A stretch of DNA of 64,000 bases from Maricaulis sp. Lineage in GTDB: Bacteria > Pseudomonadota > Alphaproteobacteria > Caulobacterales > Maricaulaceae. The position numbers were made by a program, and so were the translations under genes. A model generated the notes under the pieces. It saw only the letters and a list, made by a program, of their open reading frames with translations, ran no database searches and was not told the DNA's origin. The stretch lies in the NCBI RefSeq assembly GCF_015665295.1, contig NZ_JADFAJ010000009.1, forward strand, positions 1-64,000, given 5' to 3'. Shown here one piece after another: positions 54,595 through 64,000 of this stretch; the stretch's first letter is position 1, and every line of letters starts with the position of its first letter.

Positions 54595-55402
54595 TCAATC
54601 CGACATCCTGGCTCTGGCTCGGAGCGTGCTCGCAACCGCGGTGCCCGAGGCCAAGGCCGACCGGGCCCGCGCAGTCGCGGCGCTCTGGCGCAACGGCGAT
54701 GCCCTGTTGCCGACCAGCGGCGAAGCGCCGGCCGACCGGCCCGCCCGCCCGGACCGGCCCGTGCTTGTCGCCCCCGCTGATGTCCCGCGCCGCCGCCTCA
54801 ACAGTTCCGCCGGGCGGGTCGCGCTGCTGCACGCTGTGGCCCACATCGAGTTCAATGCCATCGACCTGGCCTTCGACATGGTCGCCCGCTATGCGCTGGA
54901 CCCCGCATTGTCCGACGAGGTCCGGCGGGATTTCGTGGATGACTGGGTCGGGGTCGGTGATGATGAAGCCCGGCATTTCCGCCTGATCACCGGCCGGCTT
55001 GCAGAGCTCGGTGCGGCCTATGGCGATTTTCCGGCCCATAGCGGGCTCTGGGACGCGGCCCTGGCGACCGGCGATTCGCTCCCCGCCCGCCTTGCCGTCG
55101 CGCCGCTGGTGCTTGAGGCGCGCGGACTGGATGTCACCCCCGGCATGATCAACCGGCTCGCTTCTGCCGGGGATGCCGACAGTGCCGACTGCCTGCGCAC
55201 CATCTACACAGAAGAAATCGCACATGTCGCCGCCGGCGCCCGCTGGTTTCGCCATGTCGCGGCACGGGCCGGCCGGGATCCGGTGACCTGGTTTCAAACC
55301 CTTGTACGCAAACACTTTAGCAGTGGCCTGAAACCGCCCTTCAATACTGAAGCCCGGTTGCGCGCCGACCTGCCGCCGGAATTTTACCAAGCCCTAACCT
55401 AG
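54554..55402 (+). CDS. DUF455 family ferritin-like protein
   Basis: 282 residues from the ATG at 54554, which overlaps bcp by 41 bases; a TTG at 54587 would reduce the overlap to 8 bases and is equally likely, since homology seems to begin near LADQSDILALA. The family core is visible: LLHAVAHIEFNAIDLAFD, GVGDDEARHFRLI and IYTEEIAHVAAGARWF, which provide the Glu/His ligands of a helical ferritin-like metal site. No activity is known for DUF455 proteins. Coupling to a peroxidase gene hints at an oxidative or metal-related role, but that is inference. Confidence 0.85.
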   Translation: MSTKCSAPCATLADQSDILALARSVLATAVPEAKADRARAVAALWRNGDALLPTSGEAPADRPARPDRPVLVAPADVPRRRLNSSAGRVALLHAVAHIEFNAIDLAFDMVARYALDPALSDEVRRDFVDDWVGVGDDEARHFRLITGRLAELGAAYGDFPAHSGLWDAALATGDSLPARLAVAPLVLEARGLDVTPGMINRLASAGDADSADCLRTIYTEEIAHVAAGARWFRHVAARAGRDPVTWFQTLVRKHFSSGLKPPFNTEARLRADLPPEFYQALT

Positions 55403-55503
55403 CCCGGCGCATCTCTTGCATCGGGCTTGTTGATATTCGGGCTGATTTTGTGTCACATGCACGCCTTGGGGCCCGGGGCAATCGGAACAGAGCGGCGTAC
55501 TGC

Positions 55504-56745
55504 ATGTTCACACGAGTAAAAGACGCTGTTTGGGGAACGGCTCAACGCTGGTTTCCGGACCGGCAGATCTACCATCGCTCCGATGGTCAGGTTCGCTATT
55601 TTGCGATCTCCACAACCGTCCAGATCTCTGCCCTGCTTGGCGCGACCGTGCTGGCCGGCTGGCTGTGCTTCTCGACCGTCTCCGTTGCCTTCCATGGTCA
55701 GGCCATGGCTGCCAAGGAAGACGAGATCGAGCGCGAACGTCTCGAATCACACCGCCTGGTCGCGGAAGCCCGCGCCACGGAAGCCACCGCCATCTCGCTG
55801 ATGGAATCACGGATGGAGGAATTCGACCGCACCGCCTACGAATTCCAGATGCGCCACGAAACACTGCGCCAGCTGGTCGAATTTGCCGAACAGCTGACCG
55901 GCCAGGAGATGGAGCCATCTCCCTCCCTCGCCGATGGCCGTGTCCTCATGGCGGCGACGCCGGCTGATCCGACACCGCGTGAAGCGCGCGACCCGCTGAT
56001 TGCGATCGCGGCCACTGTCTCGGGTGAACCCGAGGACCAGATCAGTTACCTCATGGGTGAACAGGACAGCGTCCTCGCCCAGGCCGAGGATGCCACCGAG
56101 GCCCGCCTGCAAAACCTCCGCGCCGTCCTGCGCCTGACCGGGCTCGACCTGGAGACGGTGATTGCCGACAATCGCGACAGCACCGAAACCGGCGGCCCCT
56201 TCATCCCGCTTTCAGAGTCGGGCGCCTTCGCATCGTCATCGGTCAATCTCGACCAGGCTTTCTCGAGCCGGATCGCCCGCATTGCCTCGCGCCTGCTGGA
56301 AGTCGAGGAACTCGAGGATTTTGTCGAGGCCGGTCCGCTGGGCGAGCCGGTCGGCGATACCTATCGCCAGACCAGTGATTTCGGCGTGCGGATCGACCCA
56401 TTCAATGGTCGTCCGACCTCACACCGCGGAATGGACTTCGCCGCCTACCGTCGCGCACCGATCCAGGCCACCGGGCCGGGCCGGGTCATTTACGCAGGCT
56501 GGCGGGGCGGCTATGGTCGCTGTGTGGAGATTGACCATGGTTACGGCTTCGTGACGCGCTATGGTCATCTGCACGAAATCGACGTGCGACGTGGTGATAC
56601 GGTCGAACGCGGTCAGCGTATCGGGGGGATGGGGTCCACGGGACGCAGTACAGCCACGCACCTGCACTATGAAATCTGGTATAACGGATCGGCAATCGAT
56701 CCTGAGCGTTTATTGAGAGCTGGCCAATATGTTCAACAAGGGTAA
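55504..56745 (+). CDS. Membrane-anchored M23 (LytM) peptidase
   Basis: A 413-residue cell-wall endopeptidase. It starts at the ATG 55504; the frame is open 54 bases upstream without a good start. An N-terminal transmembrane segment (about residues 42-62) is followed by a periplasmic coiled coil (KEDEIERERLESHRLVAEARATE). The C-terminal LytM domain has all zinc ligands: HRGMDFA (H-x-x-x-D) and THLHYEIWYNG (HxH), with GRCVEIDHGYGFVTRYGHL between. The 17-base overlap with the bactofilin gene indicates joint function in localised peptidoglycan remodelling, as described for LmdC and bactofilin in Hyphomonas neptunium. Confidence 0.92.
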   Translation: MFTRVKDAVWGTAQRWFPDRQIYHRSDGQVRYFAISTTVQISALLGATVLAGWLCFSTVSVAFHGQAMAAKEDEIERERLESHRLVAEARATEATAISLMESRMEEFDRTAYEFQMRHETLRQLVEFAEQLTGQEMEPSPSLADGRVLMAATPADPTPREARDPLIAIAATVSGEPEDQISYLMGEQDSVLAQAEDATEARLQNLRAVLRLTGLDLETVIADNRDSTETGGPFIPLSESGAFASSSVNLDQAFSSRIARIASRLLEVEELEDFVEAGPLGEPVGDTYRQTSDFGVRIDPFNGRPTSHRGMDFAAYRRAPIQATGPGRVIYAGWRGGYGRCVEIDHGYGFVTRYGHLHEIDVRRGDTVERGQRIGGMGSTGRSTATHLHYEIWYNGSAIDPERLLRAGQYVQQG

Positions 56746-57283
56746 CAAAGACTCTTCGTCTCCCGAGACCGGTGCGTTCAGCGCCCCCCCGAAAAGGACC
56801 GCCATGAAATCGAAAGCCCCTTCCATTCTTTCCGGTGACCTCGTTCTAACCGGTACGATCGTCTCCGACGGTGAAATCCAGCTGGATGGCACGGTTGAGG
56901 GCGATGTGCGTGCGGGCTCGCTGATCATTGGTGAAGACGCAACCGTGTCCGGAGAAGTCCAGGCCGAAACCGTCGTCATCCGTGGCCGCGTCACCGGCAG
57001 CGTGCGCGCCCGTCAGGTGCAGCTGGCTTCGACCGCCCGCATCGAGGGTGACATCGTCCACGCGGCCCTGTCAGTCGAGAGCGGCGCGTTCTTCGACGGC
57101 CATTGCCGTCACTCCTCCGATCCGCTCAAGGACAGCGCAAGCACGTCCAAGCCGGCCGCCAAGGACAATGGCATCAAGTCGGAACCGGCTGCCAGGGCTG
57201 ACGGCAAACCGCCGGCACCGGCCAAGGAGCAGGACCCGCTCGGTTCGCTCGAGCCGCCGGTCGCGAGCAAGTCGGGCTTCTAG
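56729..57283 (+). CDS. Bactofilin cytoskeletal protein
   Basis: 184 residues. The central bactofilin domain (about residues 33-125) shows the short beta-helical repeat: SILSGDLVLTGTIVSDGEIQ, LDGTVEGDVRAGSLIIGEDA, TVSGEVQAETVVIRGRVTGS. The flanks are unstructured: an N-terminal lysine/proline region (PPKRTAMKSKAPS) and a Pro/Lys/Ala tail. Bactofilins form nucleotide-free filaments at the membrane that position cell-wall enzymes in stalked and budding bacteria. The gene overlaps the M23 peptidase gene and ends at a terminator. Confidence 0.94.
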   Translation: MFNKGNKDSSSPETGAFSAPPKRTAMKSKAPSILSGDLVLTGTIVSDGEIQLDGTVEGDVRAGSLIIGEDATVSGEVQAETVVIRGRVTGSVRARQVQLASTARIEGDIVHAALSVESGAFFDGHCRHSSDPLKDSASTSKPAAKDNGIKSEPAARADGKPPAPAKEQDPLGSLEPPVASKSGF

Positions 57284-57306
57284 CGGACCTCAGCACTGAT
57301 CATGAG

Positions 57307-57338
57307 AACCGGCGCTTCAATCGAGCGCCGGTTTTTTT
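57307..57338 (+). terminator. Rho-independent terminator after the bactofilin gene
   Basis: aaccggcgct (57307-57316) and agcgccggtt (57324-57333) form a perfect 10-bp stem followed by seven T residues. Confidence 0.93.
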
Positions 57339-57445
57339 GTGTCTGCCGTCGGGACCCGCCCCCCCCGGTTCAACGCAAAATCGACTTTTTACAAAGCCTT
57401 GCCTCATTGCTTTGTCGCAGAACCCACCAAACATGACCGAGCAAC

Positions 57446-57472
57446 AGACAAGTTTGATTTATAAACCTGTCT
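57446..57472. promoter_or_regulatory. Dyad-symmetric putative operator upstream of the acyltransferase gene
   Basis: AGACAAGTTT (57446-57455) and AAACCTGTCT (57463-57472) are inverted repeats with one mismatch, around gatttat. The dyad overlaps the AT-rich TTTATAAA that could serve as a -10 and lies about 40 bases before the gene. This spacing and length suit a TetR- or MarR-type repressor. Confidence 0.45.
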
Positions 57473-57509
57473 ATGATAGATGATCGGCAACATTCAATTG
57501 GAGCCCTTC

Positions 57510-58727
57510 ATGTCCTTCACCCCTTCCCCCCGAATCCATGCGCTCGATGCGGTTCGCGCGCTCGCCCTCTTTCTGGGCGTGGTGTTGCACGCCTGCATGT
57601 CCTTCATCCCCGGAATTCCGATCTGGATTGTCCAGGACAGCCAGGCCGAGGCCGCTTTCAGCCTTGGGTTTTTTGTTCCGCACATCTTCCGGATGGTCCT
57701 GTTCTTCATGATCGCCGGCTACTTCGCCCGGATGGCACTTGGCAGGCGCGGCATTCTCGGTCTTGCCCTCGACCGCGCCAAACGGATCGCCTTGCCGCTG
57801 GTCTCCCTCTGGATGCCGATTTTTGCCCTGATCGTGACTGTCGTGATCTGGGGTGCCATCAAGGCCAATGGTGGCGAGGCTCCGCAGCAGGAAACGCCGC
57901 CGCTGACCGCGCAGAACTTCCCGCTCACCCATCTTTGGTTCCTCTACATGCTGGTGATTTTCTATGCCGTTGCCCTGCCGATGACAGCCCTGGTCCGCCT
58001 GATCGACCGCTCAGACCTGAGTGGCCGCATGATTGATGCCGTCACCGGCCTGCTGGCCCGGACCCCGCTGGGCACACTCCTGCTGGCCGCACCGCTGGCG
58101 GCCTGGTTCATCACGACGCCGATGTGGATGAGCTGGTTCGGCATTCCAACCCCGGATACCGGCCTTTTCCCCAATACCGGCGCGCTGATCGCCTATGGCA
58201 CCGCCTTCGCCGCCGGATGGGCCGCCCATCGCCGCAGCGACCTCGTCCTGACGGCGTGGAAACGCGCCTGGCATTTCAATCTCGTCATCGCCATCGGGCT
58301 TACGGCATGGCTTGTGATGACGCTCGGCGTGACGCCGAACTTCATGCCGGTCGGCCCGGGCATGGACCGGCTGCCGGTCGCGGCTGCCTACACGCTGGCA
58401 ATCTGGACCTGGACGTTTGGCCTGACCGGCGCGGCCCTGGTGGTCTTCTCTCGCGAGAACAAGGTCTGGCGCTATCTGGCGGACGCCTCCTACTGGGTCT
58501 ATCTGATGCACCTTCCGCTGGTGATGGCGTTGCAGGTCGCCCTGTCCGACATTGCACTTCCGGGACTGCTCAAACTGCCCCTGATCCTGGCCATCAGCTT
58601 TGCCCTGCTGCTCGGCACCTATCAGCTGATTGTCCGCCACACCTGGCTCGGCGGTTGGCTGAACGGACGGCGGGCCGACAAGAACCGCTCAGAAAGCGCG
58701 CGCATCCCGGCTGATGCTTCCGCGTGA
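57510..58727 (+). CDS. Acyltransferase 3 family membrane protein (OpgC-like)
   Basis: 405 residues from the ATG at 57510, which has GGAG eight bases upstream. The protein is almost all membrane, with about ten hydrophobic helices. The start SPRIHALDAVRALALFLGVVLHAC contains the conserved Arg and catalytic His of the acyltransferase 3 fold, and PHIFRMVLFFMIAGYFAR is a typical second helix. Such enzymes O-acylate periplasmic glucans, LPS or other envelope glycans (OpgC succinylates glucans). The acceptor is unknown. An inverted repeat upstream suggests repressor control. Confidence 0.86.
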   Translation: MSFTPSPRIHALDAVRALALFLGVVLHACMSFIPGIPIWIVQDSQAEAAFSLGFFVPHIFRMVLFFMIAGYFARMALGRRGILGLALDRAKRIALPLVSLWMPIFALIVTVVIWGAIKANGGEAPQQETPPLTAQNFPLTHLWFLYMLVIFYAVALPMTALVRLIDRSDLSGRMIDAVTGLLARTPLGTLLLAAPLAAWFITTPMWMSWFGIPTPDTGLFPNTGALIAYGTAFAAGWAAHRRSDLVLTAWKRAWHFNLVIAIGLTAWLVMTLGVTPNFMPVGPGMDRLPVAAAYTLAIWTWTFGLTGAALVVFSRENKVWRYLADASYWVYLMHLPLVMALQVALSDIALPGLLKLPLILAISFALLLGTYQLIVRHTWLGGWLNGRRADKNRSESARIPADASA

Positions 58728-58739
58728 ATCAAGACATAG

Positions 58740-58770
58740 TTCCGGCGCGCCCGCTTTGAGCGCGCCGGAA
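58740..58770. repeat. Strong GC hairpin between the acyltransferase and membrane-protein genes
   Basis: TTCCGGCGCGC (58740-58750) pairs perfectly with GCGCGCCGGAA (58760-58770) over 11 bp. No T-run follows (ACCGTCCG), so it is not a standard intrinsic terminator. It sits just before the ribosome site of the next gene. Confidence 0.55.
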
Positions 58771-58787
58771 ACCGTCCGAGGATGCCC

Positions 58788-59408
58788 ATGACCGATGATC
58801 TCGCCACAGCCCGAGCCGATCTCGCTTTCCTGCGCACGCTTGCTGAAGGTGACCCGCGCCCCTCGGCGGGTGCCGGCCTGTTGCTGATGTCGGCCGGACT
58901 CCTTTACGGGCTGGAAACGCTCATCCACTGGGTCGGTATCAGCGGCCTGGTTGCCTTGCCGAGCTGGGTCCATCTGTCCGCCGCGATTGGCGCGACCGGC
59001 GGCTTCGTGCTCGCGCTTGTCATCATACTCTGGATGGATCGCAGGCAGCCGACAGGAACAGCAGCAAGAAAGGCCTATGAAACCGCGTTCCAGGCGGCCG
59101 GACTGGCCAATCTCGCCATGGTTTTCGTTTTCGGCTTCAATGCTTTCAAAACCCAGGACTTCACGCTCTGGTTCTATTACGTCCCGGTCGTCTTCGCCCT
59201 CCAGGGCGCGGCCTGGTTTGTGGCGAGTCGGGTGCAGAAACGCTTGTGGTACGGCCTGGTGGCGCTCGGCTGGTATCTGGCCGCGGCGGCGCTCGGCCTC
59301 ACCATGCGAGACCCTGCCCTGTTCAATCTGGTCGCATCGCTCGCCCTGCTGGGACTGATGGCGGTGCCAGGCTTTGTGCTGTGGCGGTTGTCCCGCGCGG
59401 CCGACTGA
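58788..59408 (+). CDS. Integral membrane protein of unknown function
   Basis: 206 residues from the ATG at 58788, placed by AGG six bases upstream (an ATG at 58782 is in frame but sits on that site). About six hydrophobic segments alternate with short loops, e.g. AGLLLMSAGLLYGLETLIHW, ATGGFVLALVIILWM and LVASLALLGLMAVPGFVLW. No signature motif was recognised. The winged-helix regulator begins ten bases after its stop; such regulator/membrane-protein pairs are common, but their role is generally unknown. Confidence 0.7.
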   Translation: MTDDLATARADLAFLRTLAEGDPRPSAGAGLLLMSAGLLYGLETLIHWVGISGLVALPSWVHLSAAIGATGGFVLALVIILWMDRRQPTGTAARKAYETAFQAAGLANLAMVFVFGFNAFKTQDFTLWFYYVPVVFALQGAAWFVASRVQKRLWYGLVALGWYLAAAALGLTMRDPALFNLVASLALLGLMAVPGFVLWRLSRAAD

Positions 59409-59418
59409 CCGGCTCGCG

Positions 59419-59742
59419 ATGAACACGCCCCCGATCGGCCAGATCGACGAGATAATCCATGGACGCCTCAGGCTGGGCGTCATGACCTATCTCGCCCAGG
59501 CTGAAGCCGCCGACTTCAATGAACTCAAGGCCGCGCTGGAGGCGACCCAGGGCAATCTTTCCGTTCACCTGCGCAAGCTTGAAGACGCCGGCTACGTCAC
59601 GATCGAAAAAAGTTTCCTCGATCGCAAACCTTTGACGCGGGTCAGGATAACCAAGTCCGGACGGGCTGCCTTCAGCCGCTATGTCGAAGCCATGGCGAAC
59701 CTGCTCGGGCAATTGGGCGGAACCGACGAGGCGGGTGGCTAG
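59419..59742 (+). CDS. Winged-helix transcriptional regulator (PF13601/MarR-like)
   Basis: A 107-residue DNA-binding protein. The layout is [14 protein letters not shown], the recognition helix [19 protein letters not shown], and the wing with [19 protein letters not shown], which is the compact single-domain winged helix of PF13601. It probably controls itself and the adjacent membrane protein. Its TAG shares a CTAG with the stop of the convergent prfB. Confidence 0.86.
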   Translation: MNTPPIGQIDEIIHGRLRLGVMTYLAQAEAADFNELKAALEATQGNLSVHLRKLEDAGYVTIEKSFLDRKPLTRVRITKSGRAAFSRYVEAMANLLGQLGGTDEAGG

Positions 59743-60867
59743 GCCTCTTCATCCTCGCCGCCGACACGGGCCGCCAGGGCCGCAGCCATGAACGCGTCGA
59801 GATCGCCATCCAGCACGCCACCGGTATTGGACGTCTCCACGTTGGTGCGCAGGTCCTTGACCATCTGGTAGGGCTGAAGGACGTAGGAGCGGATCTGGTG
59901 GCCCCAGCCGATTTCGCTCTTGCTGTCAGCCTCGGCCTGGGCCGCGGCTTCACGGCGCTGGAGCTCGATCTCGTAGACGCGGGCACGCAGCATGTCCCAG
60001 GCCTGTGACCGGTTCTTGTGCTGCGAGCGATCATTCTGGCACTGCACGACAACCGCCTTTTCCTCGCCGGGCATGTCGTAGGTCAGGCGGACAGCTGAAT
60101 CGGTCTTGTTGATGTGCTGGCCGCCGGCGCCGGAGGCGCGATAGGTGTCGGTGCGCACTTTCGAGACATCGATATCGACCTCGATCGCGTCATCAATCTG
60201 CGGATAGACGCCCACCGAGGAGAAGCTGGTATGACGCCGGGCGCTGGAATCGAACGGCGAGATCCGCACCAGCCGGTGGACGCCCGCCTCGGTCTTCAGC
60301 CAGCCATAGGCGTTTTCGCCCTTGACCAGGATGGTGGTCGACTTGAGGCCCGCCTCTTCGCCGGCCTGCTCTTCCATCGTCTCGACCTTGTAGCCGTGCG
60401 CATTGGCCCAGCGCGAATACATGCGCGCCAGCATGGCGGCCCAGTCCTGGCTTTCCGTGCCACCGGCACCGGAATGGATTTCCACGAAAGCGTCATTGCC
60501 GTCCGCCTCGCCCGACAGCAGCGTCTCCAGCTGGGCGCGGCGCATGCGCTCACCGAGATTGCCAAGGCCGGCGACAGCCTCCTCGATCATGTCGGCATCG
60601 TCTTCCATCTCGGCCAGCTCGATGATTTCGAGACTGTCGGCAAGTTCTTGCTCGGCCTCGATCACGGTCCTGATCGCGGCTTCAAGCCGGTTGCGCTCAC
60701 GCATCAGGACCTGCGCCTGCTGGGGCTGGTTCCAGAAGTCAGGCGCCTCGGACTTTGCATTCAGCTCGTCGAGCCGCTTCTGGGCAGTATCCCAGTCAAA
60801 GACGCCTCCTCAGCAGGCCAACTGCCTGCTGGATTTCGTCGGACAGGGTCTGGATGTCAGCACGCAT
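59739..60867 (-). CDS. prfB: Peptide chain release factor 2, expressed by programmed +1 frameshift
   Basis: Recognises UGA and UAA stop codons and releases the peptide. Translation starts at the ATG 60867, reads 23 codons to CTT TGA (60801-60796), then shifts +1 to continue in the frame ending at 59739, giving 375 residues. The codon-recognition tripeptide SPF lies in [12 protein letters not shown], and the catalytic GGQ in [18 protein letters not shown]. The frameshift provides autoregulation by RF2 level. The gene follows mrcA by about 100 bases on the same strand, a common alphaproteobacterial order. Confidence 0.96.
60795..60810 (-). other. prfB programmed +1 frameshift signal
   Basis: On the minus strand AGGAGG, CGT, CTT, TGA, C. 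The internal Shine-Dalgarno, the slippery CTT and the in-frame TGA with a following C match the well-studied E. coli RF2 element, including the three-base spacing. The zero frame ends at TGA after 23 codons. Confidence 0.95.
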
Positions 60868-60970
60868 GGGCGTTCAATCCTGCGATTCTCAAAACCGGTT
60901 GGTCACAAGGGGATAATCAGCCCGCACAAGTCATTCAAGTCACGCAGTGCAGGCCGACGAGGCGAAGCGG

Positions 60971-63472
<2,502 letters not shown>

Positions 63473-63580
63473 TCTGCCCTCTGGCTGCCATCCGACCGCT
63501 CGACCGCTTGGTCAGGCTTGCCGTTCCAGCACGACTCCGAGGCGGCATTATGACCGCGCTTGGCTTGGGATTAAAGGGAG

Positions 63581-64000
63581 TCAGCGTGCCGGAAGTGCAA
63601 TCGTGTCCCGGTCCGCGAAGATTTCATCACCCCGATTGGCGAAGTAGTCGTCGATGCCATTGACGATCGCACCCATCTGGCGACGCCGGAAGCTCGCCGA
63701 GGTCAGATTGGCCTCGTCGGTACGATTGGTCAGGAAACCCATTTCAACAAGGACGGCCGGGACGCGCGAATCGAGCAGCACGAACAGGTTGGCCTGCCGA
63801 TGCGGATTGGCCAGAAGCGGCCCCTCGGACGAGAGATGTTCGAGCAGGACTTCGGCAAAGGCCGAGGACTGGTTGCGCTTCTCGCGCAGCTCCAGCTCGA
63901 CCAGGATATTGTTCACATCGACCTGGGAGGTGTGATTGGCCCCCTCCCTTGCCCGCGCACGGGCGCGGTTCTCGGCCCGGTCATTGAGCGTATAGACAGC
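63581..64000 (-). CDS. N-acetylmuramoyl-L-alanine amidase (Amidase_3), N-terminal part outside the window
   Basis: Only the last 139 residues are in view, open to the window edge. The fragment has the Amidase_3 features: the helix with HTSQVDVNNILVELELREK, then ANLFVLLDSRVPAVLVEMGFLTNRTDEANL, where the Glu of VEMGF is the catalytic/zinc-linked residue. These AmiC-type enzymes split septal peptidoglycan in the periplasm. Gene order amidase-mrcA-prfB is typical for alphaproteobacteria. The signal sequence and AMIN domain, if present, lie outside. Confidence 0.92.
   Translation of the reverse strand, partial: AVYTLNDRAENRARARAREGANHTSQVDVNNILVELELREKRNQSSAFAEVLLEHLSSEGPLLANPHRQANLFVLLDSRVPAVLVEMGFLTNRTDEANLTSASFRRRQMGAIVNGIDDYFANRGDEIFADRDTIALPAR

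Overview
This 64 kb window is chromosomal DNA from a GC-rich alphaproteobacterium. It fits best with the Caulobacterales, in the Maricaulis/Hyphomonas (Maricaulaceae/Hyphomonadaceae) neighbourhood. That placement is inferred from gene content: tig-clpP-clpX-lon order, an IscR-led suf operon, an M23 peptidase/bactofilin pair, amidase-mrcA-prfB order, many secreted hydrolases and c-di-GMP genes. No phage, insertion sequence, CRISPR array or rRNA operon was seen. Gene density is high and no gene-free stretch exceeds 300 bases. Most of the window is core genome with a few lineage-specific insertions.

Layout. 1-4.2 kb: end of a PF10118-type protein, tRNA-Asp, bioA divergent from bioF-bioD, tRNA-Val. 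4.3-6.4 kb: a TetR regulator and a chorismate mutase/prephenate dehydratase (pheA), preceded by what reads as a complete phenylalanine attenuator (promoter, leader peptide, terminator/antiterminator). 6.4-12.8 kb: protein quality control, read leftward: tig, clpP, clpX, lon. 13-17.2 kb: tRNA-Leu, a degenerate EAL-like protein, a TPMT-type methyltransferase, a MATE exporter and a small secreted protein. 17.3-23 kb: malic enzyme, NAD(P)HX repair enzyme, glnB-glnA. 23-28.6 kb: a large autotransporter and parE. 28.7-35.2 kb: an envelope/secreted cluster holding an M14 carboxypeptidase, a Cys-rich exported protein, and a coupled amidohydrolase pair whose second member has lost the metal ligands. 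35.2-38.1 kb: an RhlE-type RNA helicase and a diguanylate cyclase without an I-site. 38.1-47.3 kb: a GST and the leftward iscR-desulfurase-sufB-(three unrelated small genes)-sufC-sufD-sufS-sufT-sufA operon, with a convincing IscR operator over its promoter. 47.3-54 kb: an alpha/beta hydrolase, anmK, tyrS and a giant AsmA-like protein. 54-59.7 kb: Bcp peroxiredoxin, a DUF455 protein, the M23 peptidase-bactofilin pair, an acyltransferase, a membrane protein and a winged-helix regulator. 59.7-64 kb: prfB with its programmed +1 frameshift, penicillin-binding protein 1A and the end of an N-acetylmuramoyl-L-alanine amidase.

How the genes work together. Three themes recur: proteostasis (trigger factor, Lon, ClpXP), Fe-S cluster assembly under IscR feedback, and cell-wall growth and recycling (PBP1A, amidase, M23 peptidase with bactofilin, AnmK). 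Nitrogen and amino-acid control is present through the PII/GlnA pair and the phe attenuator. The points most worth following are the phe attenuator, the enzyme/pseudoenzyme amidohydrolase pair, the histone-like Lys/Ala tail on trigger factor, the unrelated genes embedded between sufB and sufC, and the degenerate EAL protein. No wholly new multi-gene system could be demonstrated from sequence alone.
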